Notes: a model not told the origin generated them from the sequence alone. 64,000 nucleotides of DNA from Paraburkholderia sp. IMGN_8 (GCF_038050405.1 NZ_CP150901.1:1798001-1862000); one strand, 5' to 3'. Positions 27,474 to 38,345 are shown, counted from the stretch's first letter. Made by a program: numbers and translations.

Positions 27474-28995
27474 CTAAAGGGCTCCGGGCCAATTGTTCGA
27501 GCATGTCGGCGGCCTGTTCGATCGTCAGTTGGTGCGCGACGCACTCGCCGAAATCCGCCGAGGTGTCGCGTCGATAAAGGTCGTACGTGCCGGGCGCCAC
27601 GGCCAGCAGCGTGTACGGCGCGCAATGCGCGGCGGCGCACGAGCGCGGGCAGCCGCTCAGATGGACGTCGACGCCGTCGGGCAAGCGAGCGGCTAATTGC
27701 AGCGCGTCGGCTTTGGTGTCGGCGAGACTTTTTGCGCAACCGGTCGAGCCGGCGCAGGCGATCAGACGTGTGATGGGCTGCGCGGGATCGCACGCAAGGC
27801 CTAACGCGTTCAGTTCAGCAAGCACGGCCGGCACGGCGTCCGCAGTGATATCGGGCAGCAGCACGCTTTGCCAGGGCGTCATGCGCATTGTGCCGTTGCC
27901 TTGCTGCCGAGCCAGCGCGGCGAGGCCGTGCAAGGTCGCGGCGTCGAGGCGTCCGAGCGGCGGATGGCCGCCCACGTGCCACGTTCCCACTACGCGTTGA
28001 GCGTGTGCGCCGAGCCGCAGCGCGGCATCGGCAGGCGCGCCGCGCTGCCAGTCGGCGAGCGACGCGTCGCGTGACAGCGGGAAATCGACATACGTTTGAG
28101 CGTGCTGCAATACCGCGCCGACGGAATGCGTGGCGAGCAGATGGCGTATGCGCGTGGCGTCGGCGGCGGCCAGATCGAGAAACGTGTGCAGAAGCGCGCG
28201 AACCAGTTGGACGACTTGCGACGGCAGGACGGCGGCGAGGGCGCTTGCACGCGACGCGTCAGTAGCGAACTCGCTCGCGCGAGCCACATGTACGGCCGCC
28301 GCATTGGCCGCCGTGGGCGGACATCCCGCTAATCCAAAGACAAATCTCACGCCGTCGTGCGCCTGCGTCGCCGCGAGCCACACATCATGCGGATGATCGA
28401 GCCTGGCAAGACGTTCGCCGCCGTCGAGCAGCAAGGCGAATTTCGGCGACAGCGCTGCAAAACGCGTTTCGCTTTGCAACAGCGCGAGAAGCTCGGCGGT
28501 CAGCGAAGTGGTGTCGTACAGCGCGAACGGATCGCGTCCCGCTGCGGGGCTGATCATCACGTTGCGCACGTCATCGGCAGCGGATACTGCAGAAGCCGAC
28601 CAGGTGGCAGCATCTACGCCGCCACTCGCAGGAGCCGGCCCGAGACCGGCCGACACCAAAGCCGCAATCAACGCCGCTTCCTGCCCGTCCCGCACGCCGC
28701 GCACCTGCAGATTCGCACGGTTTGTCACTTCGATCACACCGGTGGCATGCCGCTGGCTCGCCTCGGCGATCGCGGCAGCCTGCGCGGCACTCAATGCGCC
28801 GCCGGGCAATTTGATCCGGCAAATCCCGCCATCGCGCGCGGCGACAATGCGCAGCAGCCCCGGACAAGCCGAAGGCCGCGGCGCTCGGGCAGCGGTAAAC
28901 GAAGCAGCGGAAGACGCAGCGTGATTCAATACGGACACCGGGTTTAGCGTCGCGCGACGGCCCGAGCACCGCCCTGGCGGGCATTGCTGCGGCAT
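27466..28995 (-). CDS. cobG: precorrin-3B synthase
   Basis: A protein of about 509 residues related to nitrite/sulfite reductases. CobG is the oxygen-dependent monooxygenase that makes precorrin-3B in the aerobic cobalamin route. The N-terminal half shows the substrate fold (GGICRIKLPGGALSAAQAAA and VIEVTNRANLQVRG); the C-terminal half carries Fe-S cluster cysteines in CAGSTGCAKSLADTK and HLSGCPRSCAAAHCAP. The start is uncertain: ATG 28995 lies 39 nt after the riboswitch, but the next 20 residues look unlike the family, so a later TTG or GTG start near 28925-28940 is possible. It heads the operon. Confidence 0.88.
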   Translation of the reverse strand: MPQQCPPGRCSGRRATLNPVSVLNHAASSAASFTAARAPRPSACPGLLRIVAARDGGICRIKLPGGALSAAQAAAIAEASQRHATGVIEVTNRANLQVRGVRDGQEAALIAALVSAGLGPAPASGGVDAATWSASAVSAADDVRNVMISPAAGRDPFALYDTTSLTAELLALLQSETRFAALSPKFALLLDGGERLARLDHPHDVWLAATQAHDGVRFVFGLAGCPPTAANAAAVHVARASEFATDASRASALAAVLPSQVVQLVRALLHTFLDLAAADATRIRHLLATHSVGAVLQHAQTYVDFPLSRDASLADWQRGAPADAALRLGAHAQRVVGTWHVGGHPPLGRLDAATLHGLAALARQQGNGTMRMTPWQSVLLPDITADAVPAVLAELNALGLACDPAQPITRLIACAGSTGCAKSLADTKADALQLAARLPDGVDVHLSGCPRSCAAAHCAPYTLLAVAPGTYDLYRRDTSADFGECVAHQLTIEQAADMLEQLARSPLDA

Positions 28996-29034
28996 CGGTA
29001 CACCCCGCCCGATGTAGGCTGGCACGAACAGTCT

Positions 29035-29186
29035 CGCCGGCAGGTCTCCTGGCTGGCAGGTCGTGGTCCGCCGCTGCCTTCCCGGTCGAACCAGTGGCGC
29101 GGAGCGCAGGCGGACTCGCTGCATACAGTTGCGGGGGCAGCCACAGCGGCACTGTGTTCCCTCTTCGGCCCCGAAGGGCACCGGCG
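29035..29186 (-). promoter_or_regulatory. cobalamin (B12) riboswitch upstream of cobG
   Basis: Read on the minus strand, the 152 nt show the B12 riboswitch hallmarks in order: P1 CGCCGG, then GGTGCC and GAAGAGGGAA, GCTGCCCCCGCAACTGTA, GCGAGT, the GCCACTG box, GGGAAGGC, and CCAGGAGACCTGCCGGCG closing P1. It should lower expression of cobG-cobH-cobI-cobJ when adenosylcobalamin is plentiful. It does not read into the divergent cobL operon. Confidence 0.95.
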
Positions 29187-29284
29187 GCTGTATTATGCCT
29201 TTTTTCGAACAGCACAACGAGGCTGGACGCTTTGATCGGCGTGGCACAGCGCATTATTTGAAGGTACAGAATGAGGATGGATGC

Positions 29285-30529
29285 ATGTCGGCGTGGCTGA
29301 CCGTGGTGGGCATAGGCGATGACGGCTTCGCCGGCTTGGGGCGGCCCGCGCGGCGCGCTTTGCTGGAAGCGTCGGTGGTGTACGGCGGCGAACGCCATCT
29401 GGCGATGCTGCCCGCGCGCCTGGCCGCCCGCCGCGCGGCGTGGCCGCGTCCGTTCGATCTCGCGCCCTTGCTGGCGGAGCGCGCGGCGCCCGTGTGCGTG
29501 TTGGCAAGCGGCGACCCGATGCTGTTCGGCGTCGGCGCAACGCTGGCGCGGCAACTGCCGGCCGGCGAGTTGCGGGTGCTGCCGGCGCCGTCGTCGTTGT
29601 CGCTGGCGGCGGCGCGGCTCGGCTGGCCCTTGCAGGATGTGACGACGGTGTCGCTGGTGGGGCGGCCGCTGCCGGCGCTGAACGCGCATCTGCACGACGG
29701 CGCGCGCGTGTTCGTGCTGAGCGCGGACGGCGGCACGCCCGCGGCGCTGGCGGAATTACTGAACGCGCGTGGCTTCGGCGCGACCCGCATGATCGTGCTG
29801 GAACACCTGGGCGGCGAGCTGGAGCGCCGGATCGACGGCCGCGCGGATCAATGGTCGGCGGGCGACGTGGCGGCACTGAATCTGATCGCGCTCGAATGCC
29901 GCGCAACGGATGGCGCGCCGCGTCTGCCGCTGACCGCCGGCTTACCCGATGATGCTTTTCGCCACGACGGCCAGTTGACCAAACGAGACGTGCGCGCCAT
30001 CACGCTGGCGCGTCTCGCGCCGACGCCCGGCGAATTACTGTGGGATGTCGGCGCGGGCAGTGGCTCGATCGGCATCGAATGGATGCGCGCGCATCCGAGC
30101 TGCCGCGCGATCGCGATCGAAGGGCACGCGGAGCGTCAGCGTCTCATCGAACACAATCGCGATGCGTTGGGCGTGCCGGGGCTGCAACTCGTCGCCGGCC
30201 GCGCGCCTGAAGCGTTGGACGGTCTGGCCGAACCGGATGCCGTGTTCATCGGCGGCGGCGTGACGGTGCCGGGCGTGCTGGATGCCTGCTGGGCGAGCTT
30301 GCGCGCCGGCGGGCGACTGGTCGCCAATGCCGTGACTTTGCAAGGCGAGGCGGCGCTTGTAGCGTGGCGCGAACAGCATGGCGGCACGCTCACACGCATT
30401 GCGCTCGCCGACGCGCAACCGCTCGGCGGCTTCGATACCTGGCGGCAGGCATTGCCGATTACGCTGCTCGACGTGACCAAGACAGCCAGCATGTTGCCGG
30501 CCGCGGCCGAATTGCACCATCAACCGTAA
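29285..30529 (+). CDS. cobL: precorrin-6Y C5,15-methyltransferase / decarboxylase (CbiE-CbiT)
   Basis: A 414-residue fused CobL. The N-terminal CbiE methylase half has [35 protein letters not shown] and [18 protein letters not shown]. The C-terminal CbiT half has the SAM-binding [20 protein letters not shown] near residue 250 and [18 protein letters not shown]. It methylates C5 and C15 and decarboxylates the C12 acetate. The ATG at 29285 is preferred; upstream in-frame codons run into the riboswitch of the other operon. Its stop overlaps the cbiD start (TAATG), indicating coupling. Confidence 0.92.
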   Translation: MSAWLTVVGIGDDGFAGLGRPARRALLEASVVYGGERHLAMLPARLAARRAAWPRPFDLAPLLAERAAPVCVLASGDPMLFGVGATLARQLPAGELRVLPAPSSLSLAAARLGWPLQDVTTVSLVGRPLPALNAHLHDGARVFVLSADGGTPAALAELLNARGFGATRMIVLEHLGGELERRIDGRADQWSAGDVAALNLIALECRATDGAPRLPLTAGLPDDAFRHDGQLTKRDVRAITLARLAPTPGELLWDVGAGSGSIGIEWMRAHPSCRAIAIEGHAERQRLIEHNRDALGVPGLQLVAGRAPEALDGLAEPDAVFIGGGVTVPGVLDACWASLRAGGRLVANAVTLQGEAALVAWREQHGGTLTRIALADAQPLGGFDTWRQALPITLLDVTKTASMLPAAAELHHQP

Positions 30530-31626
30530 TGCGCGACGAAACGCCTGAACAACCCGCGCCGCTGCGCAGCGGCTACACGACCGGCAGTTGCGCCACCGCG
30601 ACGTCGCTCGCGGCGGCGCGTCTGCTGCTTACGGGCATCGCCAGCGAGATCGCGGAAATCGTCTTGCCCAAGGGCCAGCATGTGCCGATGCCGCTGGTGT
30701 TCTGCCGCCTGATCAACGATGGCGCCGATGGCGCCGAAGCGGGCACCGTTAAGGATGCCGGCGACGACCCCGACGTGACGCACGGCGCGATCGTGTTCGC
30801 GCGCGTGCGGCTGCGCGCCGAACCAGGCGTGAGTTTTCACGCGGGGCCGGGTGTCGGCACGGTGACACGTGCGGGCTTGACGCTGCCGGTCGGCGAACCG
30901 GCGATCAATCCGGTGCCGCGCAAGATGATGACTGAGCATCTGACCGATCTGGCTGCTGAGCACGCATACCGTGGCGGTTTCGAGGTGACGATCGGCGTAG
31001 AAGGCGGCGAAGAACTTGCGCTGAAGACGATGAACCCGCGCCTCGGCATTCTCGGCGGCCTGTCGATTCTCGGCACCACCGGAATCGTGCGGCCGTTCTC
31101 GTGCTCGGCGTACATCGCGTCGATTCATCAGGGCATCGACGTCGCGCGTGCGAACGGCTACACGCATGTCGCGGCCTGCACCGGCAACGCGAGCGAAGAC
31201 GCAATGCGCGCGCATTACGGCCTGCCGGACATCGCGCTGATCGAAATGGGCGACTTCGTCGGCGCGGTGCTCAAGCATATGAAGCGCGCGCCGGTCGAAC
31301 GCTTGAGCATTTGCGGCGGCTTCGGCAAGCTCAGCAAACTGGCTGCGGGGCATCTCGATCTGCATAGCCGGAATTCGAGCATCGATCTGGCGCAACTGGC
31401 CGTGTGGGCGTCCGAACATGGCGCGGACGCGGCATTACAGGCGGCGATTCGCGCGGCCAATACGAGTCAGCAAGCGGTGGCATTGGCGCGTGCGCAAAAC
31501 GTGCCGCTCGGCGATATCGTCTGTCAGCATGCGCTCGCGGTGGCGCGCAAAATCGTGCCGCCGCAGGTCGCCGTCGAAATGTTCGCGATCGACCGCCAGG
31601 GCAATTTGATCGGAGCCGCGCAATGA
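30529..31626 (+). CDS. cbiD: cobalt-precorrin-5B C1-methyltransferase
   Basis: A 365-residue CbiD, the C1 methyltransferase of the anaerobic cobalamin route. Family motifs: [20 protein letters not shown] at the N-terminus, [14 protein letters not shown] near 70, INPVPRKMM near 125 and [15 protein letters not shown] near 178. It lies between cobL and cobK with 1-4 bp overlaps on both sides. Its presence together with oxygen-dependent CobG in the neighbouring operon marks a mixed aerobic/anaerobic gene set; no CobF is seen. Confidence 0.93.
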   Translation: MRDETPEQPAPLRSGYTTGSCATATSLAAARLLLTGIASEIAEIVLPKGQHVPMPLVFCRLINDGADGAEAGTVKDAGDDPDVTHGAIVFARVRLRAEPGVSFHAGPGVGTVTRAGLTLPVGEPAINPVPRKMMTEHLTDLAAEHAYRGGFEVTIGVEGGEELALKTMNPRLGILGGLSILGTTGIVRPFSCSAYIASIHQGIDVARANGYTHVAACTGNASEDAMRAHYGLPDIALIEMGDFVGAVLKHMKRAPVERLSICGGFGKLSKLAAGHLDLHSRNSSIDLAQLAVWASEHGADAALQAAIRAANTSQQAVALARAQNVPLGDIVCQHALAVARKIVPPQVAVEMFAIDRQGNLIGAAQ

Positions 31627-32348
31627 CGCGCATCCTGCTGCTCGGCGGCACCGGCGACGCGTTGAAGATCGCGCGTCGACTCGGGGCTGATCACGTGTAC
31701 AGTCTCGCCGGGCTCGGCAAGGTGCCGGACGACCTGTTGTGTACGGTGCGCGTCGGCGGCTTTGGCGGCGCTGAAGGGATGGCGCGCTACATCGAACAGA
31801 AGCGCATTGGGCTCGTGATCGACGCGACGCACCCATACGCCGCGCAAATCAGCACAAATGCCGTGAAAGCGAGCCATGCCGCGCGCGTGCCGTGCTGGGC
31901 GCTGCGCCGCCCTGGCTGGCATCCGCAACCCGGCGACGATTGGCGCATGGTCGATCAGTGGAGCGAACTGACAGCGGTGCTCGCCGTGTTCAGGCGGCCA
32001 CTCTTCACGCTCGGACGCGAACCGCTCGCGCATCTCGACGACATCCCGCCGCACCAATTCTGGACCGTGCGCTGTCTCGACCCACACGACGGTCATGCCC
32101 GCGCCCGGATTCTGGCCGCACGTGGCCCGTTCACGCTCGAAGGCGAGCGAGCGCTTTTCAGCGCCGAAGCGTTCGACGTGGTGGTCAGCAAAAACAGCGG
32201 CGGCAGCGCCACCGAGGCGAAACTCGAAGTCGCGCGCGAATGTGGCCTGCCGGTCGTCATGCTGCGGCGACCCGAGTTGCCTGCAGCCGATCGCGAGTTC
32301 GAGGGCGTGGTCGAATTGCTCGACGCGTTGCGGCACTTATCCTCCTGA
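31623..32348 (+). CDS. cobK: precorrin-6A reductase
   Basis: A 241-residue NADPH-dependent CobK/CbiJ that reduces precorrin-6A to 6B. Seen are the N-terminal [19 protein letters not shown], the [15 protein letters not shown] segment near residue 72, [20 protein letters not shown] near 130 and [20 protein letters not shown] near 188. Its ATG overlaps the cbiD stop (ATGA at 31623-31626), so translation is coupled. Confidence 0.92.
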   Translation: MTRILLLGGTGDALKIARRLGADHVYSLAGLGKVPDDLLCTVRVGGFGGAEGMARYIEQKRIGLVIDATHPYAAQISTNAVKASHAARVPCWALRRPGWHPQPGDDWRMVDQWSELTAVLAVFRRPLFTLGREPLAHLDDIPPHQFWTVRCLDPHDGHARARILAARGPFTLEGERALFSAEAFDVVVSKNSGGSATEAKLEVARECGLPVVMLRRPELPAADREFEGVVELLDALRHLSS

Positions 32349-32394
32349 GCGGCGCGTCGATGACGTGCCGACCGAATGAATCACGGAGTATTGA

Positions 32395-33120
32395 ATGACG
32401 GTGTTTTTTATCGGCGCGGGTCCCGGCGACCCGGAATTGATCACGGTGAAAGGGCAGCGCCTCGTGCGCAGTTGTCCGGTGATCCTGTATGCGGGTTCGC
32501 TCGTGCCGGCCGCCGTGCTGGAAGGTCATGCCGCTGATGAGGTCGTCAATACCGCCGACCTCGACCTCGATCAGATCGTCGCGTTACTCAAATCAGCGCA
32601 CGAGAAGGGCCAGGATGTGGCGCGCGTGCATTCCGGCGACCCTTCGTTATACGGCGCGATCGGCGAGCAGATCCGCAGACTGCGCGAACTGGACATCCCG
32701 TACGAGATCGTGCCCGGCGTGACCGCGACCGCCGCGTGCGCGGCGGCGCTCGGCTGTGAGCTCACGCTGCCGGGCATTTCGCAAACGCTGATCCTGACGC
32801 GCTACGCCAGCAAAACGACGATGCCCGAAGGCGAGCAACTCGGCGACCTGGCAAGGCATCGCGCGACGATGGCGATTCATCTCGGCGTGCGGCATCTGGC
32901 GCGCATCGTCGACGAATTGCGGCCGCATTACGGCGGCGATTGTCCGATCGCGGTGATCTATCGCGCGAGCTGGCCGGATGAAGAAAAGCTCACAGGCACG
33001 CTCGACGACATCGTCGGCAAAGTGCAATCGACCCATATCGAGCGCACCGCGCTGATTCTGGTGGGGCAGGTGCTGGCCGCGGAAGGGTTCGCGGCGTCCA
33101 CGTTGTACGCGAAGGACTGA
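32395..33120 (+). CDS. cobM: precorrin-4 C11-methyltransferase
   Basis: A 241-residue tetrapyrrole methylase (CobM/CbiF) that methylates C11. The motifs [20 protein letters not shown] at the N-terminus, ARVHSGDPSLYGAIGEQIRR near 80 and YEIVPGVTATAACAAALG near 103 are typical. An ACGGAG ribosome site precedes the ATG. It follows cobK after 46 bp and ends the operon; a long hairpin at 33134 separates it from convergent metE. Confidence 0.94.
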   Translation: MTVFFIGAGPGDPELITVKGQRLVRSCPVILYAGSLVPAAVLEGHAADEVVNTADLDLDQIVALLKSAHEKGQDVARVHSGDPSLYGAIGEQIRRLRELDIPYEIVPGVTATAACAAALGCELTLPGISQTLILTRYASKTTMPEGEQLGDLARHRATMAIHLGVRHLARIVDELRPHYGGDCPIAVIYRASWPDEEKLTGTLDDIVGKVQSTHIERTALILVGQVLAAEGFAASTLYAKD

Positions 33121-33133
33121 CCTGTACACGTCG

Positions 33134-33178
33134 GCACAGCCCATCCGGCCGCAACGACGGTTCACGGATGGGCTGTGC
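33134..33178. terminator. long hairpin between convergent cobM and metE
   Basis: A perfect 14-bp inverted repeat (GCACAGCCCATCCG / CGGATGGGCTGTGC) with a 17-nt loop. There is no clear T-run on either side, so it may be a weak bidirectional terminator or a transcript-end stabiliser. Confidence 0.6.
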
Positions 33179-33188
33179 GAACATCAAA

Positions 33189-35495
33189 TCACGCTGTCAA
33201 CTCATCAGCCTGCTCATTTACCTGCTTCACCGCCAGCTTCACGCGCAATGCCTTGGCCGCCTGAACCATATTGGTCAACGCTGCTTCCGTTTCAGGCCAG
33301 CCGCGCGTCTTCAGCCCGCAATCCGGATTGACCCACAAGCGTTCGGCGGGGATCACTTCGCACGCGCGTTCCAGTAGCCGCTGCATCGCTTCGGCACTCG
33401 GCACGCGCGGCGAATGGATATCGTAGACGCCCGGTCCAATCTCGTTCGGATACGCGAATTTGCCGAAGCCGTCGAGCAGTTCCATCGCCGAGCGTGAGGT
33501 TTCGATCGTGATGACATCGGCGTCCATCGCGGCGATCGACGGCAGAATGTCGTTGAACTCCGAATAGCACATGTGCGTGTGAATTTGCGTCTCATCGGCG
33601 ACACCCGCCGCCGAAATGCGGAACACACGGGTCGCCCATTCCAGATACGCGGCCCAATCGGACTTGCGCAACGGCAAGCCTTCGCGGAATGCCGGTTCGT
33701 CGATCTGAATGATGCGGATGCCGGCTTTTTCGAGGTCGACCACTTCATCGCGGATCGCGAGTGCGAGTTGCAACGCGGTGGTGGCGCGCGGCTGGTCGTC
33801 GCGCACGAACGACCATTGCAGCATCGTTACCGGGCCGGTCAGCATGCCCTTCATCAGGCGCTGCGTCAGCGATTGCGCGTAACGGGTGGTCTCGACCGTC
33901 ATCGGTTCGGGGCGATAGACGTCGCCATAGATGATCGGCGGTTTCACGCAGCGTGAGCCGTAACTCTGCACCCAGCCGTTCTCCGTGAACGCATAGCCCC
34001 ACAGTTGTTCGCCGAAATATTCGACCATGTCGTTGCGCTCGGCCTCGCCATGCACTAGCACGTCGAGCCCCAGTTCTTCCTGCTTGCGCACGGCGATTTC
34101 GATTTCGGCGCGCATGCGTTGCAGATAGTCGAGCGCGCGCAGTTCGCCGCGTTTGTAGGCCGCGCGCGCCTGACGGATCGCCGGCGTTTGCGGGAACGAG
34201 CCGATCGTGGTGGTCGGCAGTGGCGGCAGCTCGAGCGCGTCGCGCTGCACGCGGTTGCGTTCGGCGAACGGGCTCTTGCGCTCCGCCATCGCCACGGTCA
34301 CGGCAGCGACGCGTTTTTGCACCAACGCATTGACCACCGCGCTCGAGTGGCGGCGTGCTTCGAGCGCCAGGTCCGCGGCGGCGAGCCTGGGTTCAGCGGC
34401 GGCCGGATCGCGCAAAGCCAGCGCAATCGTGCTGACTTCATCGAGCTTTTCAGTGGCGAACGCGAGCCAGGATTTCAGGTCGGCGCCGAGCTTTTTCTCC
34501 GCGTCGAGCGAGACCGGCACATGCAGCAGCGAGCACGACGATGCGACCCATAGACGCTCGCCACGCTCCGCATGCAGCGCCTGCAACGACTCGACGATGC
34601 CGCCGAGATCCGCACGCCAGATATTGCGGCCGTCGATCACCCCCGCCGACAACACCGCGTTCGCGGGCAACGCCACGTGCCATGCAGCGAGCTGTTGCGG
34701 CGCGCGCACCAGATCGATGTGGACGCCCGCGACCGGCAGCTTCGCGACACGCTGCGCGTGGTCTGCGGCGGTTTCGAAGTAGGTGGCCAGCAGCACCTTG
34801 ACGTCTGAGGTGCCGAGCACGTCATAGGCTGCGGAAAATGCCTCGAGCCACTCGGCAGGCAAATCGACGCACAACGCCGGTTCATCCATTTGCACCCACT
34901 CGATGCCGCGTTGCTTGAGCTTGTCCAGAATGCGGCTGTAGCGGATCACGAGCTTGGGCAGCAGCGCTAAACGGTCGAATCCGGCGACATGACTCTTCGA
35001 CAGCCACAGATACGTGATCGGCCCGACCAACACCGGCTTGACCGGAAGATTCAGCGCGAGCGCTTCGTCGATCTCATCGAAAAACCACTCGACACCGCCG
35101 TCGAAGGTCGTATCCGGTCCCAGTTCCGGCACGAGATAGTGGTAGTTCGTATCGAACCACTTGGTCATCTCCATCGCAGGTTGCGCTTGATTGCCACGCG
35201 CGAGTTCGTAGTACTGGCCGAGTGATAAAGCCTCCGGATCGAAGCCGAAGCGCTCCGGCAATGCGCCGAGCAACGCGCTCAGGTTGAGCATCTGATCGTA
35301 GTAGGCGAAATCGCCGACGGTGACGAAATCCAGCTTTGCGTCGCGCTGCAACCGCCAATGACGCGCGCGCAGATCTCTCGCGACGCCGCGCAGACAGGTT
35401 TCGTCGGATTCGCCGCGCCAGAACGATTCTTGCGTGAACTTCAGTTCACGCTGCGCGCCGATGCGCGGAAAACCGGGGATGTGCGTGCGGGCCAT
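33189..35495 (-). CDS. metE: cobalamin-independent methionine synthase
   Basis: A 768-residue MetE that transfers a methyl group from 5-methyltetrahydropteroyltri-L-glutamate to homocysteine. The N-terminal folate domain begins [20 protein letters not shown]. The C-terminal catalytic barrel carries the zinc ligands in [11 protein letters not shown] (near residue 650) and [11 protein letters not shown] (near 735), and the [16 protein letters not shown] segment. The start at 35495 has a GGAAGG ribosome site; the longer frame to 35510 lacks one. It is divergent from metR with a MetR site between them. A B12-independent enzyme next to a B12 biosynthesis cluster suggests the cell can make methionine either way. 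Confidence 0.95.
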   Translation of the reverse strand: MARTHIPGFPRIGAQRELKFTQESFWRGESDETCLRGVARDLRARHWRLQRDAKLDFVTVGDFAYYDQMLNLSALLGALPERFGFDPEALSLGQYYELARGNQAQPAMEMTKWFDTNYHYLVPELGPDTTFDGGVEWFFDEIDEALALNLPVKPVLVGPITYLWLSKSHVAGFDRLALLPKLVIRYSRILDKLKQRGIEWVQMDEPALCVDLPAEWLEAFSAAYDVLGTSDVKVLLATYFETAADHAQRVAKLPVAGVHIDLVRAPQQLAAWHVALPANAVLSAGVIDGRNIWRADLGGIVESLQALHAERGERLWVASSCSLLHVPVSLDAEKKLGADLKSWLAFATEKLDEVSTIALALRDPAAAEPRLAAADLALEARRHSSAVVNALVQKRVAAVTVAMAERKSPFAERNRVQRDALELPPLPTTTIGSFPQTPAIRQARAAYKRGELRALDYLQRMRAEIEIAVRKQEELGLDVLVHGEAERNDMVEYFGEQLWGYAFTENGWVQSYGSRCVKPPIIYGDVYRPEPMTVETTRYAQSLTQRLMKGMLTGPVTMLQWSFVRDDQPRATTALQLALAIRDEVVDLEKAGIRIIQIDEPAFREGLPLRKSDWAAYLEWATRVFRISAAGVADETQIHTHMCYSEFNDILPSIAAMDADVITIETSRSAMELLDGFGKFAYPNEIGPGVYDIHSPRVPSAEAMQRLLERACEVIPAERLWVNPDCGLKTRGWPETEAALTNMVQAAKALRVKLAVKQVNEQADELTA

Positions 35496-35580
35496 GTGGA
35501 TTCCTTCCATGCGTTGTTTGAATTGGCGCCCAGTTTGAAAGTCGCGCTATGATTCATCAAGCGACATGTTTTCACCAATG

Positions 35581-35597
35581 TATGAACGATATTCATA
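35581..35597. promoter_or_regulatory. MetR-type binding site between metE and metR
   Basis: The perfect palindrome TATGAA-CGATA-TTCATA contains TGAA-N5-TTCA, the consensus reported for MetR operators. It lies in the metE/metR divergent gap, 86 bp from the metE ATG and 40 bp from the metR ATG, so it can serve both activation of metE and autoregulation. Confidence 0.8.
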
Positions 35598-35636
35598 TCC
35601 AACCCACTTCGAGCTTTTCTACCGCGGAGCGCCGGC

Positions 35637-36560
35637 ATGCTTGAGCTTCGCCATTTGCGTTCGCTGATCGCCATCGCCGATTCCGGCAAGCTGGTGGCGG
35701 CGGCCGAACGCGTTCATCTGAGCCAGTCTGCGTTGTCGCATCAGATCCGCGATATCGAAGCGCATTACGAGGTGTCGCTATTCGAGCGCACCAAGCAGGG
35801 TTTGCGCTTCACCGCGGCCGGCGAGCGGCTGCTGGCGCTGGGTCGCGAGACGATCGCGGCGGTCAGTGCGGCCGAGCGCGATCTCGTCCGCCTGAAAGGC
35901 AACACGCGCGGCGAGCTGCGCATCGTGCTGGAATGCCACACCTGTTTCGACTGGCTGATGCCGGTGATGGACGAATTCCGCCGGCGCTGGCCCGAGGTCG
36001 AAGTCGATCTGGTCGCGGGTTTTCATGCGGATCCGCTGCGCCTGCTGAGCGACGGCAAGGCTGACCTGGTGATCGGTTCGAAACCGGCCACCAGGCGCAG
36101 CCTGCATATCGCGCCGTTGTTCCGCTTCGAGATTCTGGTGGTGATGGCCAACGAGCACCGTTTGCGCAATAAGCGCCGCGTGGTGTCGGACGACCTGCGC
36201 GACGAGACGCTGATTACCTATCCGGTGCCCGAAGCGCGCATCGATCTGATCCGCGAAGTGCTTGAGCCGGCAGGTATCAAGCTGGAGCGGCGCACGGCCG
36301 AACTGACCATTGCGATCATGCAACTGGTGGCGAGCCGCCGCGGGATTGCGGCGTTGCCGAACTGGGGCGTGAAAAATTATGTCGATCACGACTACGTGCT
36401 GGCCAAACGTGTCGGCGCGCAAGGCTTGTGGAGCGAGCTCTATGCAGTGGTAGCCAAAGGCTTTGCAAGCCGGCCTTATTTCGGCGACTTCGTTACGATC
36501 GTGCGCGATATTTGCGCGGCGCAGTTGGACGGAATTGAATTACTGGCAGGGCAAGCCTAA
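35637..36560 (+). CDS. metR: LysR-type regulator of methionine synthesis
   Basis: A 307-residue LysR protein. The helix-turn-helix is LELRHLRSLIAIADSGKLVA then RVHLSQSALSHQIRDIE, very close to MetR; the effector domain follows with LVIGSKPATRRSL and MQLVASRRGIAALPNW. MetR activates metE using homocysteine as co-activator. Divergent placement from metE and the palindromic site between them support the identity. Confidence 0.93.
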   Translation: MLELRHLRSLIAIADSGKLVAAAERVHLSQSALSHQIRDIEAHYEVSLFERTKQGLRFTAAGERLLALGRETIAAVSAAERDLVRLKGNTRGELRIVLECHTCFDWLMPVMDEFRRRWPEVEVDLVAGFHADPLRLLSDGKADLVIGSKPATRRSLHIAPLFRFEILVVMANEHRLRNKRRVVSDDLRDETLITYPVPEARIDLIREVLEPAGIKLERRTAELTIAIMQLVASRRGIAALPNWGVKNYVDHDYVLAKRVGAQGLWSELYAVVAKGFASRPYFGDFVTIVRDICAAQLDGIELLAGQA

Positions 36561-36624
36561 GCCGCGGCGGTGCTGCCTGCCAGCCGTTCGTAGCCGCGCA
36601 CGCAGCGGCAGAACCGTGGCGGCG

Positions 36625-38118
36625 TCAGTCTTCTAGCGGTGACAGCGCTTTGACCGGGACCTTTTTAGCCGCGCCGATGTTGATCGCAGGGACGAAGGCC
36701 AGCAGCACCACGACAAAAATCGCGATTGCGAAAATCGACGTGAACGTCAGGTGAAGCGACTGATGCAGCACCTGGCGGATCGCATCGCTATCGCCGAGAC
36801 TCGCCGTCTGATTCTGCAGCAGCGCTTTCAACTGATCCGACGTGACCGCGGCGATGTTCTTCGAGTGACTAAGGCCGAAGTTGAGCACCGCGCCGAACAG
36901 CGTCGCGCCGAGCGTGCTGCCGAGATTGCGCGAGAAGAGATTCGACGCGGTGGCGCTGCCGCGCTCGTTCATTTCGACGATCTCCTGGATCAGCACCAGC
37001 GAACTCACGCTCGAGGTGCCCATGCCGAAGCCTATGATGAGCGAGCCGAGCGCGGCGATCAGCGGCGAGCTGCCGGGCGAGAGCACCAGCAGTAACACCG
37101 CGCCGAGCGGCACAAACGCGCTGCCGCCGATCAGAATGCGCCGCAGCCCGATGCGGTGAAACGATTTCGCCGCGAGCGTCGCGCCTGCCGGCCAGCCCAC
37201 CATCATCATCGTGAGCGCCAGACCGGCGACCACGGGCGAACGATGCAGCACGCCCTGCACGTACATCGGCAGGAAGGTGGTGGCGCCCATCAGGATCATG
37301 CCGGACAGGAGGGTCGCGCCATTGCACGCGGCAATCGGCCGGCGGCTCCAGAGCGCGAAGGAGATCATCGGTTCGGTGGCGCGGCGCTCCTGCATCGCGA
37401 AGATCTGCACGCACAGCATGAACGCGCCGCCCGCGATCGATGCCTTCGTGATGTCGTCGTTGCCGGCGTAAGTCAGCGACATCATCAGCGCTGCAATCGC
37501 GGCCATGAAAAGCGCCGCGCCGGCGAAATCGATCGACGGGCGGGCATGCCGCTCCGATTCGCGCAGGAACGCGATAAAGCCGGCCGCCGACGCGAGGCCG
37601 ATCGGCACATTCATCCAGAAGATCCAGGCCCACGACAGGTCGTGAATGATGAAGCCGCCCAGCATCGGCCCAACCACTGCCGAAATGGCCCATACGCTCG
37701 CCAGATAGCCTTGCACCTTGCCTCGTTCGCGCGCGGGATAGAGGTCGGCGACGATCGTCAGCGTGACCGGCTGGATCGCCCCGGCGCCCACGCCCTGGAT
37801 CAGCCGGAATACGATCATCGCGGGCATCGACCATGCGAAGCCGGCGAGCACCGAGCCGAGCAGAAAGATCGCGATACCGGCGAGCATGACGGGTTTGCGC
37901 CCATACAGGTCGGCGAGCTTGCCGAACACCACGGTCATGGCGGTCTGGGTGAGCAGGAACGACGAAAAGACCCAGCTATACAGATGCAGATCGCCGAGCT
38001 GCGCGACGATCTGCGGCATGGCGGTGGAAACGATGGTGGCTTCGATGGCGACCATCGCCATCGAAGCCATGACGGCGGCAATGACAAGAGGACGCGACGA
38101 TTGCGGGTTGCGGGACAT
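36625..38118 (-). CDS. MFS drug exporter, DHA2 (EmrB/QacA) family
   Basis: A 497-residue multi-spanning exporter with features of the 14-helix DHA2 family. Visible are the motif A region GKLADLYGRKPVMLAG near residue 65, motif C-like GAGAIQPVTLTIVADLYPARERG near 110 and GPMLGGFIIHDLSWAWIFWM near 150. The substrate is unknown; the family exports antimicrobials and other toxic compounds by proton antiport. No membrane-fusion protein partner is next to it. It is convergent with metR. Confidence 0.88.
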   Translation of the reverse strand: MSRNPQSSRPLVIAAVMASMAMVAIEATIVSTAMPQIVAQLGDLHLYSWVFSSFLLTQTAMTVVFGKLADLYGRKPVMLAGIAIFLLGSVLAGFAWSMPAMIVFRLIQGVGAGAIQPVTLTIVADLYPARERGKVQGYLASVWAISAVVGPMLGGFIIHDLSWAWIFWMNVPIGLASAAGFIAFLRESERHARPSIDFAGAALFMAAIAALMMSLTYAGNDDITKASIAGGAFMLCVQIFAMQERRATEPMISFALWSRRPIAACNGATLLSGMILMGATTFLPMYVQGVLHRSPVVAGLALTMMMVGWPAGATLAAKSFHRIGLRRILIGGSAFVPLGAVLLLVLSPGSSPLIAALGSLIIGFGMGTSSVSSLVLIQEIVEMNERGSATASNLFSRNLGSTLGATLFGAVLNFGLSHSKNIAAVTSDQLKALLQNQTASLGDSDAIRQVLHQSLHLTFTSIFAIAIFVVVLLAFVPAINIGAAKKVPVKALSPLED

Positions 38119-38345
38119 GGGCCGATAGATAGGATTAGGATGTTAGACACGTCAGGCGGCGCGGCAGGTGGCACGAGGGGGAGCATGAGCGCCGCGACGC
38201 ATAAGCGCGGCCGCACGAATGCGGCCGATGTCGAGTATGCACCTTGCGGAGAATGTGCGCTGCACGTGAGGCGTTATGGTGCGGCACAGCAGGCACGGCA
38301 GCTTTGCACGTTCAACGCTTTTCTTTCGACAGATGGAGGGTAATC

